Of a stretch of DNA of 22,675 nt, positions 14,264-22,675 are shown piece after piece; the stretch's first letter is position 1; each line of letters starts with the position of its first letter. The DNA is from a virus: IMG/VR virus record IMGVR_UViG_3300010354_000717, positions 1-22,675 of that record; one strand, 5' to 3'. Below the pieces are notes generated by a model, which saw only the letters and a program-made list of their open reading frames with translations, was not told the DNA's origin and ran no database searches. The position numbers and the translations under genes are program-made.

Positions 14264-17200
14264 ATGGCAGCTACCACAAGACAAACTAATCTACTGATCC
14301 AGCAGGACTGGAAAAAGATCTATCAGAGTTTTCAAAATGCAGACTTTCAAAGCTATGACTTTGAAACTCTACGCAAGAGCATGATAGATTATCTGCGTAC
14401 CTACTATCCAGAAGATTTCAATGACTTTCTAGAAAGCAGTGAATATATTGCTTTAATAGATCTTATTGCTTTTCTTGGACAAAGTCTAGCATTCCGCACA
14501 GATCTTAACGCAAGAGAAAACTTCCTAGACACAGCAGAACGTCGTGACAGTGTGCTCAAACTAGCTCGCTTGATCAGTTACAATCCCAAGCGAAACACTC
14601 CGGCCAGTGGCCTACTCAAAGTTGATTCAGTTTCAAGTTCTGAAAATATCTTTGACAGTGCTGGTATTAATCTCAGTAACCTTCCAATTCTGTGGAATGA
14701 TTCTGGCAATGACAACTGGCAAGAACAATTTGCTATTGTGATAAATTCTGCATTTATAAACAGTCAAGTGGTTGGTAAACCCGGAAACACCACTTCTATC
14801 AGCGGAGTAAGAACTGAAGAATACAGTGTAAATCTATTACCTGGCATCGTTCCTGCATTTAAATTTGACAACATTGTTGAAGCAACCACCATGCCGTTTG
14901 AAGCTATCAGTGCTACCACTGTGGGACAAAACTATGTTTATGAGCAGGATCCAAATCCTCAAAGAATATTTAACTTGCTGTATAGAAATGACAACCTTGG
15001 CAACAACAGTGAAAGCACCGGCTGGTTTGTGTTTTTCAAACAAGGTGACATTGGAGAACTAGATTTCACGCTGTCGGACAGTTTGCCCAATCGCACAGTG
15101 AGTATAAATGTTGACAATATAAACAACACTGATATTTGGTTATTCAAACTGGACACAAACAGTAATCCTACTGAAAAATGGACGCAGGTTCCAAATGTGG
15201 CAGGATTTAATGTGATCTATAACAGCAGTTTGGAAAGAAATATCTATCAAGTCAATACCAGAGCCAACGATCAAATTGACATAGTGTTTGGTGATGGTGC
15301 ATTTGCCAATATCCCCACAGGTACTTTTAGAATTTACTACAGAGTAAGCAATGGGTTGAACTACAAGATTACACCTGAAGAAATGCAAAACATAGTGATT
15401 CCTATCACCTATGCCAGCAGATCAGGCCGTGCTGAAACTCTTACTATTCGTGCCAGCCTGCAATACACAGTGAACAATGCCAGCTCTCGCGAAACCATTG
15501 ATGATATCAAGGCCAAGGCACCTCAGCAGTATTATACTCAGAACAGAATGATCACCGGCGAAGATTATAATATTCTGCCTTTTACTCTTTTTAGTAACAT
15601 ACTGAAAATTAAATCCACCAATCGCAGCAGCAGTGGTGTGAGTAGATATCTTGATACCATTGACGTTACAGGAAAATATAGTTCAACCAATGTGTTTGGC
15701 GAAGATGGATGTTTATATAGAGAAGAAACAGTTGACACTCAAGATTACACAGTGCCAACCAATGGTGATATTGTTGGCAGTTTGAATCAAATTATAAACA
15801 ATGAACTGTTTGTAAACAACTATGTGCCTTTCGCGCAGTTCATCTATGAAAAGTTTCCACGTTACGATACCAGAGACACCGCAATCAATAGAACACTGTT
15901 TGACACACAATGGGTAAGAATGACAGTGGGCACCAATCAAAGCACAGGGTACTTTACAACTGGTACAGCTTATTCTGACGCACTACTCAATGACACTTTT
16001 GCGACGCCGGTCAAGATCGGTTCGGCCAGCTCCACTGCACTCAAATATATCACCAAAGGTTCAATTATTAAATTTAGAGCTGCTATCTCAGACACAGCTC
16101 ATTTTGATAAAACCAATGATATTAAAACAGGGACTCCTAGTGTCACTGGGGATAGAACTTTTATCTATGCCACCGTGGTTAAAGTGAACAACGATGGAAC
16201 CAATGGGGGTATCATAAATGTAGGTGACGAAGGTGCAGTGATTTTAAGTACCTTTGTGCCAAGTGGTGCAGTGGTAGAAGAAATTATTCCACAAATTTAC
16301 AATGTGATTCCAAGTGATATTCTACGATCAGCTGCTACCCTTGTAAACAGCAAGAAAAACTTTGGCTTGAGATTTGATCAGTTGAATCAGACTTGGGCGG
16401 TGATTCAACCACAGGATTTAAAACTTACTCAAACCAATAGTTCTTTAGTGAATTCTTCTGGAATCAATGCAGAATTCAACCTGGTTAATTCAGGCAGCAC
16501 AGCGGCCAGCAGTCTTGACAGCACCTGGTTGATTGCGTTTGCCAGCACATCTCTGGGATACAAAGTTTACTATAGACAAATAAATTATGTATTTGAGAGC
16601 AAAAGAGAAACCAAATTTTATTTTGACCCCAAGGTTAGAGTGTATGATCCTAAGAGTGCGCAGGTGATCAATGATCAAATCAAGGTACTACGCAGCAACT
16701 CAGCACCTGATCAAACCGGATCCTTTTATGACGATAAAATTTATTTTATCTACAAGATGATCATAGATCCAGACGGCTTTGAAAATACCAACAAAATCTA
16801 TGTAAAATTTGCTGATAGCAATCGTGATGGAGTGCCAGACAACCCAGATCTGTTTACTGAAGTAGTTGATCCTAACATTAACACTCAAGAAAAAAACATA
16901 TTCTTTAAAAAAGTTTACAATTTTAGTAACTATATTAACTTCGAAATCATTGACGAAGGCCTAGTGGAAACTTCATTTATCTCGCAGGCTGATATTGTTG
17001 ATGTTATTGATCAATACAATGATGGACAAATATTCTATGCCAGTGGCGAAAATGTTTTTTATCAACTGACAATAAACACCATAGAAGGAGTTGAAAGCAA
17101 AACTCTGACATTGTCGCAGAACGGAGAAAATTACATTCTCAAAAAAGGCAGACAAAGTTTATTTTTTCAATATCGGCATACCAGTCCAGCCAACAGGAGA

Positions 17201-17767
17201 ATTGATCCAAGTCCCAACAACATTATTGATTTATATGTGTTAACCAAACAATATGCCACTGATTATCAAGCCTGGGCACAAGATACCACAGGCCGAGTGG
17301 CAGCACCTGAAGTGCCTACCACTGAAGAACTGCAATTGCAATATGGTGTACTAGACAACTACAAAGCCATCAGTGATACCTTGATTTTTGCCAGTGCTAG
17401 ATTTAAACCATTGTTTGGAGCCAAGGCCGATTCCGCGCTCAGAGCCACTTTCAAGGTAGTAAAAAATCCCAACGTGGTTGTCAGCGACAATGATGTTAAA
17501 GTAGCCGTCATCTCAGCAATCAACAACTATTTTGATGTAACCAACTGGGACTTTGGAGAAAGCTTCTTCTTTAGCGAACTCAGTGCCTATCTACATCAGG
17601 TGCTTACACCTAAAATTTCCAGTGTGGTAATTGTGCCCACAAATAATAGTTTGAGTTTTGGTAATCTTTATCAAATCAATGCTGAGCCAGATGAAATAAT
17701 GATCAGTTGTGCCACTGTTGAAAATGTTGAAATAATTTCAGCTATTACAGCGGCAAGTTTGGTGTAA
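14264..17767 (+). CDS. 6: Baseplate wedge subunit gp6, enlarged
   Basis: gp6 dimers form the inner ring of the baseplate and clamp the wedges together; it is the J-protein/TssF-type component. The N-terminal 120 residues are typical: NLLIQQDWKKIYQSF, YDFETLRKSMIDYLRTYYPEDFNDFLESSEYIALIDLIAFLGQSLAFRTDLNARENFLDTAERRDS with helices in the expected order. Residues 300-420 contain DQIDIVFGDGAFANIPTGT and the RSGRAETL/TIDDIKAKAPQQYYTQNRMITGEDY segment common to baseplate J proteins. The C-terminal domain (about 1050-1167) includes NWDFGESFFFSELSAYLHQVL. It has 1167 residues against 660 in T4, the extra length lying mainly in beta-rich middle segments (about 480-980). No frame break is seen. Confidence 0.9.
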   Translation: MAATTRQTNLLIQQDWKKIYQSFQNADFQSYDFETLRKSMIDYLRTYYPEDFNDFLESSEYIALIDLIAFLGQSLAFRTDLNARENFLDTAERRDSVLKLARLISYNPKRNTPASGLLKVDSVSSSENIFDSAGINLSNLPILWNDSGNDNWQEQFAIVINSAFINSQVVGKPGNTTSISGVRTEEYSVNLLPGIVPAFKFDNIVEATTMPFEAISATTVGQNYVYEQDPNPQRIFNLLYRNDNLGNNSESTGWFVFFKQGDIGELDFTLSDSLPNRTVSINVDNINNTDIWLFKLDTNSNPTEKWTQVPNVAGFNVIYNSSLERNIYQVNTRANDQIDIVFGDGAFANIPTGTFRIYYRVSNGLNYKITPEEMQNIVIPITYASRSGRAETLTIRASLQYTVNNASSRETIDDIKAKAPQQYYTQNRMITGEDYNILPFTLFSNILKIKSTNRSSSGVSRYLDTIDVTGKYSSTNVFGEDGCLYREETVDTQDYTVPTNGDIVGSLNQIINNELFVNNYVPFAQFIYEKFPRYDTRDTAINRTLFDTQWVRMTVGTNQSTGYFTTGTAYSDALLNDTFATPVKIGSASSTALKYITKGSIIKFRAAISDTAHFDKTNDIKTGTPSVTGDRTFIYATVVKVNNDGTNGGIINVGDEGAVILSTFVPSGAVVEEIIPQIYNVIPSDILRSAATLVNSKKNFGLRFDQLNQTWAVIQPQDLKLTQTNSSLVNSSGINAEFNLVNSGSTAASSLDSTWLIAFASTSLGYKVYYRQINYVFESKRETKFYFDPKVRVYDPKSAQVINDQIKVLRSNSAPDQTGSFYDDKIYFIYKMIIDPDGFENTNKIYVKFADSNRDGVPDNPDLFTEVVDPNINTQEKNIFFKKVYNFSNYINFEIIDEGLVETSFISQADIVDVIDQYNDGQIFYASGENVFYQLTINTIEGVESKTLTLSQNGENYILKKGRQSLFFQYRHTSPANRRIDPSPNNIIDLYVLTKQYATDYQAWAQDTTGRVAAPEVPTTEELQLQYGVLDNYKAISDTLIFASARFKPLFGAKADSALRATFKVVKNPNVVVSDNDVKVAVISAINNYFDVTNWDFGESFFFSELSAYLHQVLTPKISSVVIVPTNNSLSFGNLYQINAEPDEIMISCATVENVEIISAITAASLV

Positions 17768-17810
17768 TTTACATTGGTTAAATAATAAAATAGATTGGCG
17801 AGAATAAGAT

Positions 17811-20800
17811 ATGGCTTCAATAAAAAGTATCAACCTGCTTCCAGAAGTTTTTAGAACAGATACAAATAAAAAGTTTTTGGCGGCCACAGTTGATCAACTG
17901 ATCTCTGAACCTGATTTCAAAAGAATTGATAATTTTGTTGGTAGAACTTTTGCCAGCACGTTCAAGTACGGTGATTCATATATTGAAGAACCTAGCAAAG
18001 AAAGACAAAATTATCAATTAGAGCCTAGCTTTGTTGCACAAGATCAAAATAATAATGTCACATTCTATTCTAGCTATATTGATCTAATTCAAAAGATTTC
18101 CTACTATGGAGGCCTTACAAATAATCATAGTAGATTGTTTGAAAATGAAAGTTATAATTTCAATGGTCTGTTTGATTTTGACAAGTTTGTTAACTTCAGT
18201 CAGTATTTTTGGGCACCAGATGGCCCTCCTGAAGTAGCAGTCAGCGCCAATGTAAATAACGATATTTTGGAATTTAATGTAGTAAGAGATAGCACTCAAA
18301 CTGCCTATACTTTTTCAGGAACCAACACAGATCCAAATCCTATTCTGACCTTGGTAAAAGGCAATGTGTATCGTTTTGATTTGAACCAACCAGGAAAAAA
18401 GTTTTGGATCCAAACCGCAGCAGGCAAGACTGGAACTAGGTCAACTGAAGCAGAAGCTCTAATTAGAGATGTGCTTGGGGTAACAAACAACGGTTCTGAC
18501 ACAGGCACATTGATTTTTAATGTACCACCAACAGATGCTCAAGATCCTCTGCGCTTTGCCAATCGCGTGGCCACGGTAAATTTTGCAACTTCTTTAACCT
18601 ATTCGCAATTGCAAAATCATCTGCTCACAGCAATCAAAAATAATGGTGGAGTTGACGGCGCCTTTTCAAGATCTTTAAACGGATGTACATTAATTTTCCT
18701 AAGATCCACAGAAGATCAAGAGGATTGGACCGATAGAGGCAGTTTTGATTTTGATAGATTTGATCAGGATCTTCCATATCCTGTTTCAGGGTTTGAACAA
18801 GGCGATGTAGTTCCTGCAGACAAACGCTATGACATTTTTAGATGTAGAATAACAAACGTTGCATCAACCAACGGATTGTTACAACTTGAGCATGTGCAGT
18901 CTGTAGACATTGGTGATAAGGTGTATATCAGTGGGGGCAATGCCAATGCTGGTGTAGAGTTTATTAAGAACATTGAAGGCTATTGGGAAAAAGTTGGAAA
19001 TATCACATCGCCTCTTACAGAAATGTATTATCAGGATGATACTGATGATAGATATTCTGGCATAATAAAATTAATAGAACCTGATCAGGCAATAATTGAT
19101 GTAAATCAGGATATCATAGGCAAAAAAAATTATACCAGTCCAAATGGTGTAAAATTTACCAATGGTTTAAAAATAAGATTTGACGGAACTGCTTCACCGG
19201 TTGCCTATGTTGACAGTGTTTATATTGTTGAAGGCGTAGGAAAAAGCATACGCTTAATAAATGTTGGCAGTCTATCTGTTCCGGAAGAATATGCTCTTAC
19301 TGATCAGCTGGCCACACCTGACTATATCACTGTGTCAAGAGGCAGTCGCGATCTTAACGCCTGGAGTAGAAGCAATCGTTGGTTCCATAGTGAACTTTTT
19401 AAACTTGCCGCCGAGTATAATAGAGATCCAAGTTTAATTGAAACCACTGCCTTTAGAGCCACTAGACCTATTATTGAGTTTGAGTCTGATTTATATTTGT
19501 ACAATTACGGTCAAACAGCCAAGGCTCCTGTGGATGTGCTTGACTACACAGTTACAGACGCATTTAAAGAAGTGGAAGGTAAAGAAAGTTATACTATAAC
19601 TTTACCAAACAATATATCTCGTCCTCTTACAGCAGGCACTAGAGTGATTTTTGCAGCGGATAAAAATCCTGAAGTGCGTAATCGTATCTATCGCATAGAT
19701 TTTATTACCACAGCCGAAGGCACCAAGATTCATTTGATCAGCGAAAACACAGAAATATTACCAACCTATAAAGTTCAATCTGCTGCCATTGTTGAAGACA
19801 CTAATGTCAGTTTTATTGGAGGTAGCCCTGATTTTCCAGCCGAAGCCACGATTGACATTGACCCTATCTCCGGCGAAATTCAAGATATCTTCTTTGCTAA
19901 TCTTGGAGTGAACTATAGAGACATTCCAGAAATAGCATTTGTAGGTGGCGGAATTGGTACCGGTGCTGAAATAGAAATTTCTATAATCAATGGATCTATT
20001 GGTAACTATGACATAGTGTCTAGGGGATCTGGATACAATGTAGCACCTGTATACAACTTTATTCCTAGTGTGACTTTTAGTGCTCCTGTACCAAGCCTAG
20101 GTGCGGTTCAAGCCAAAGGCACTGCTATCATGACACCAACAACACTTGCAAATGTGATTGTTGACTATCGTGGTTTGAACTTTGTTGCTGATCCATTTGT
20201 AAAAATTAACACAAGCAAGACTGCTGATGCACAAATTGATCCTGTATACTCTTCATTTAGATATGTTGACCATATTAGAATCACAAACACAGGGTCTGGA
20301 GTTGGATCAAGCAGTCTAGCAACTATTGCTAGTCCTAACGCACTTGAAAAAACCGCAGTTTATGCAAACGCTGCGGTGTTTACAAGCAACATATTAGATA
20401 TCACTAATACCACTGGACTATCAGTTGGGCAGTTTGTATACGGTGAAGGAATCACAGGTGGAACCACTATTGCAGATTTAATAAGCAGCAGTAAAATTTT
20501 ACTTTCAAGTCCAGCTGCTATCAAAGATGATAGAAAGTATGTGTTCAAATCTGCTGCTGCTACTGCGGTTTCCTTGCGAGCGGTATATGCAAATACCTCA
20601 GTGTTTAGCAGTGATTTAGTCAGTTTTAATTCAGTATCAGGTCTTACTGTTAATGACAGAGTGTTTGGCGAAGGTGTACCAGTTGGTACTGTGATAGAAG
20701 ATGTGTTTGGAAATCTTGTGGTAAAAATGTCCAAGATTGTTCAGGTGCGCAATGATAGAAATTACATTTTTAAACCACCTTCAGTGACAACTGCCACAGT

Positions 20801-22675
20801 GATCACCACCACACGTAATTCAGATTTGATTTATGTTGACAGCAGTGCTGTGGCAGGTGTAGACATGTTTGTTACAGGCGGCTCCTTGCCTGTAACAATC
20901 ACAAACATTCAGATTGATAATCCTGTGGTAATAACCACGAGCGACGCACATAATCTTCTTGATGGGGATAGCATAGTGGTTAGAGGAGTGCTTGGCACCA
21001 CTGAACTCAACAACAACACCTATCGTGTGGAAGTGATTGATATTTTTAATGTAAGATTGTATGCAGACGATGCACGTCAGGTTACACTTGATGGGCGCAA
21101 CTACACCACCTATGTGAGTGGAGGAGTTGTTGCTGCATACACAATAGAACATGGCATTAAAGTCAAAGCACTGTTAGGCGAAAATCTAGTACAGTTAGAC
21201 ACTCCGGTGAGTGTAAGATTGGGCACTGTGTTGTCATTTGTAGGACGCACGGCCACAGCCACGGTTGCCACAGACGGCAACGAAGTATATGCAATCACAA
21301 TTACTGATTCTGGATCAGGCTATACATCAGTTCCGTCAGTGTCATTGACCTATGCTGGAGCAGTTGCGCCTACTGCTACTGCTGTGCTCAATAGTAATAT
21401 TTTAGAATATTTTAAAGTTGTTAGCGGTGGTGGCGGATACGAAATAAACCAAGCATTATCAACTGAAATCATAACCAATGTTGAACTTGAAACGCTGTAT
21501 TCAACTGCTTACGGTACAAGAGTGCTTACATTCAGCGCCTCTGATGATGTTGGTTATATTAAAGAGGACTGGTTAGCCTTTTTGGTAGTTGAAGACAACC
21601 GTACAGTAACCTATACTGATTTTTCATTGGTTCCATATGTGACCAATGATACTACTGGTCCAAATCCAGAAAACTACAAAAATTACATGGATGTGGCACT
21701 GACTCAGGCCAATATTTTAAAGGTGGTTGGAGTTGTAGAAATATTAAATGAAAACAATGAAATTGAGTATGAGATTACACTTGACAACGATATTTTGAGT
21801 GTGGACTCAGACGGCGAACAAATAGATTTATTAGCCGGAACAAAAATATACTTCACCGCAAAAAATAGATTCTTTACTGATGGTCCTTTTGCTAATGATA
21901 ATCCAATTGGCGACACAAAAAGCACATTCGAAGTTAAACAACCAGTTACAAATTCATTTGATATATCTTTATTTGATGTAACTGGAATTCAGAAAAACAT
22001 GCGAGTGCAAGATTTGTCAAACAGCATTGGAGATGATGTAAGAGTAGAAACAGTGAACGTGGTTACAAATAGTATAACTGTAAACAAAAGAATCAATGCA
22101 GAAGCAGGGTTAACACTGCAATTTAGTTCTGCTCCGTTAGCCACATCCAGTTTAAGATCTACAAAAATTAAAAGTATTCGCATTGATGATCCTGGCGCGG
22201 AATATACATCAGCACCTATTGTTTTTATTGAACCAGCTGTGCCTGCTGTGGTAAAGATTACCTCAAGTTCTGGCACCAATGAATTACTGGTATCAGATCT
22301 AGACGGTATTATCATCGGCATGGAAGTACGAGGAGAATACAATGTAGATGGTAATGGTGTGACCACCGGAGCTGTGATTCCAAAGGTGATAAGCACAAGA
22401 ACAGTACAAACTGGTACAGCAACCTTTGAATATTATGTGGTATTGAATCAAACACAGCCTGTGTTTGAAGGTCTATTAGCTACATTCAGCTATGCGACCA
22501 AAGCCATTGCCAACATAAACAGTGCCGGAGAAACCGAAGTGTTCACGGGTGATGTTACACCAGACACTTACGAAACTGACGACACCGTGGTAATTGCCCT
22601 GCCTACCACTGGACAAAATGCTATCAAACAAAGACAGGTGGGAGTGAATACTTTCAATCAATATTGGTATGATGG
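17811..22675 (+). CDS. Giant baseplate wedge/virion structural protein at the gp7 position (partial)
   Basis: The frame is open from ATG 17811 to the window end, at least 1621 codons, so the C-terminus is missing. The N-terminus (LLPEVFRTDTNKKFLAATVDQL, then RQNYQLEPS, YIDLIQKISYYGG and FDFDKFVNFSQYFW) and SRGSRDLNAWSRSNRWFH (about residues 509-526) are patterns I associate with very large baseplate proteins of marine T4-like phages. In T4, gene 7 follows gene 6 and encodes the wedge initiator (1032 residues); the position supports a gp7-type role, but I see no residue-level match to T4 gp7. The second half is made of beta-rich modules, including a tandem 75-residue duplication and several GxGYxxxP motifs. 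A weak GGCGAG precedes the start, and no full late octamer is in the 43-base gap. Confidence 0.65.
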   Translation, partial: MASIKSINLLPEVFRTDTNKKFLAATVDQLISEPDFKRIDNFVGRTFASTFKYGDSYIEEPSKERQNYQLEPSFVAQDQNNNVTFYSSYIDLIQKISYYGGLTNNHSRLFENESYNFNGLFDFDKFVNFSQYFWAPDGPPEVAVSANVNNDILEFNVVRDSTQTAYTFSGTNTDPNPILTLVKGNVYRFDLNQPGKKFWIQTAAGKTGTRSTEAEALIRDVLGVTNNGSDTGTLIFNVPPTDAQDPLRFANRVATVNFATSLTYSQLQNHLLTAIKNNGGVDGAFSRSLNGCTLIFLRSTEDQEDWTDRGSFDFDRFDQDLPYPVSGFEQGDVVPADKRYDIFRCRITNVASTNGLLQLEHVQSVDIGDKVYISGGNANAGVEFIKNIEGYWEKVGNITSPLTEMYYQDDTDDRYSGIIKLIEPDQAIIDVNQDIIGKKNYTSPNGVKFTNGLKIRFDGTASPVAYVDSVYIVEGVGKSIRLINVGSLSVPEEYALTDQLATPDYITVSRGSRDLNAWSRSNRWFHSELFKLAAEYNRDPSLIETTAFRATRPIIEFESDLYLYNYGQTAKAPVDVLDYTVTDAFKEVEGKESYTITLPNNISRPLTAGTRVIFAADKNPEVRNRIYRIDFITTAEGTKIHLISENTEILPTYKVQSAAIVEDTNVSFIGGSPDFPAEATIDIDPISGEIQDIFFANLGVNYRDIPEIAFVGGGIGTGAEIEISIINGSIGNYDIVSRGSGYNVAPVYNFIPSVTFSAPVPSLGAVQAKGTAIMTPTTLANVIVDYRGLNFVADPFVKINTSKTADAQIDPVYSSFRYVDHIRITNTGSGVGSSSLATIASPNALEKTAVYANAAVFTSNILDITNTTGLSVGQFVYGEGITGGTTIADLISSSKILLSSPAAIKDDRKYVFKSAAATAVSLRAVYANTSVFSSDLVSFNSVSGLTVNDRVFGEGVPVGTVIEDVFGNLVVKMSKIVQVRNDRNYIFKPPSVTTATVITTTRNSDLIYVDSSAVAGVDMFVTGGSLPVTITNIQIDNPVVITTSDAHNLLDGDSIVVRGVLGTTELNNNTYRVEVIDIFNVRLYADDARQVTLDGRNYTTYVSGGVVAAYTIEHGIKVKALLGENLVQLDTPVSVRLGTVLSFVGRTATATVATDGNEVYAITITDSGSGYTSVPSVSLTYAGAVAPTATAVLNSNILEYFKVVSGGGGYEINQALSTEIITNVELETLYSTAYGTRVLTFSASDDVGYIKEDWLAFLVVEDNRTVTYTDFSLVPYVTNDTTGPNPENYKNYMDVALTQANILKVVGVVEILNENNEIEYEITLDNDILSVDSDGEQIDLLAGTKIYFTAKNRFFTDGPFANDNPIGDTKSTFEVKQPVTNSFDISLFDVTGIQKNMRVQDLSNSIGDDVRVETVNVVTNSITVNKRINAEAGLTLQFSSAPLATSSLRSTKIKSIRIDDPGAEYTSAPIVFIEPAVPAVVKITSSSGTNELLVSDLDGIIIGMEVRGEYNVDGNGVTTGAVIPKVISTRTVQTGTATFEYYVVLNQTQPVFEGLLATFSYATKAIANINSAGETEVFTGDVTPDTYETDDTVVIALPTTGQNAIKQRQVGVNTFNQYWYD
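20355..20804 (+). repeat. Tandem 75-codon duplication inside the giant structural gene
   Basis: Two copies, 20355-20579 and 20580-20804, align without gaps over 75 residues at a 225-base period. By hand 26 of 75 residues are identical. Shared landmarks are AVYAN at the start, GL(S/T)V..., (Y/F)GEG(I/V), GT.I and DR.Y.FK near the end. A shorter, degenerate third copy (DLIYVDSSAVAGVDMFVTGG) may follow from about 20820. Confidence 0.8.
20919..21110 (+). other. Encoded module resembling the FCCH-like phage domain
   Basis: The protein segment from PVVITTSDAHNLLDGDSIVV through GTTELNNNTYRVEVID to VRLYADD has the H-L-GD-V-G-ELNN-Y-V order of small beta-barrels found in many phage tail proteins and usually named for resemblance to the E1 FCCH domain. 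It is a structural module and implies no ubiquitin chemistry. Identification is from pattern memory only. Confidence 0.45.

Noticed and set aside
17778-17785. TTAAATAA-type sequence before the giant structural gene as a late promoter
   Set aside because: It breaks the octamer consensus (GTTAAATA) at more than one position, so I did not list it; read-through from the gp6 promoter is sufficient.
1-22675. tRNA genes, CRISPR arrays, insertion sequences or integrase
   Set aside because: I saw no T-arm-like motif with a fitting cloverleaf, no regularly spaced repeats and no transposase or recombinase frame.

Overview
The window comes from a T4-like myovirus, most similar in feel to the marine (cyanophage/pelagiphage-type) T4 relatives. 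It carries recognisable T4 core genes: late sigma factor gp55, recombination nuclease subunits gp47 and gp46, and baseplate proteins gp26, gp48, gp53, gp5, gp25 and gp6. It is gene-dense, moderately AT-rich, and has copies of the T4 late-promoter octamer (N)ATAAATA in front of structural genes. No photosynthesis, tRNA or integration gene is visible, so the host cannot be named from this window.

Layout. 1-1683 (minus) is the 5' part of a large helical Ala/Gln/Met-rich protein, probably a tail tape measure or similar virion protein, running off the left edge. A 47-base gap holds two interlocked, oppositely directed late promoters. 1731-2815 (plus) holds the zinc-binding gp26-like baseplate hub protein and a small gp51-like partner. 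2816-3290 is a non-coding, hairpin-rich, GC-elevated spacer between convergent genes. 3291-7488 (minus) holds a SegE-like GIY-YIG endonuclease, gp46, gp47 and gp55, with gp55 first in transcription order; the 55-47-46 cluster is conserved from T4. 7565-22675 (plus) is one long late baseplate block: gp48 (tube cap), gp53 (wedge), an 899-residue hub-like protein, gp5 (OB fold plus beta-helix spike without a lysozyme domain), a separate lysozyme-like protein, gp25, an enlarged gp6, and a giant protein at the gp7 position that runs off the right edge.

How they work together. gp55 directs RNA polymerase to the late promoters and gp46/gp47 supply recombination and replication functions that normally accompany late expression. 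The structural block builds the hub (hub-like protein, gp5, gp26, gp51, possibly the lysozyme-like protein), the wedges (gp25, gp53, gp6, giant gp7-like protein) and the tube-initiation platform (gp48) of a contractile tail. The least ordinary points are the split gp5/lysozyme arrangement with an apparently missing catalytic glutamate, the late promoter placed so that gp25 mRNA would be leaderless, the interlocked divergent late promoters, the gp55 with a large insert and no visible clamp-binding tail, the structured spacer, and the modular repeats of the giant wedge protein. I did not find a convincing wholly new system.
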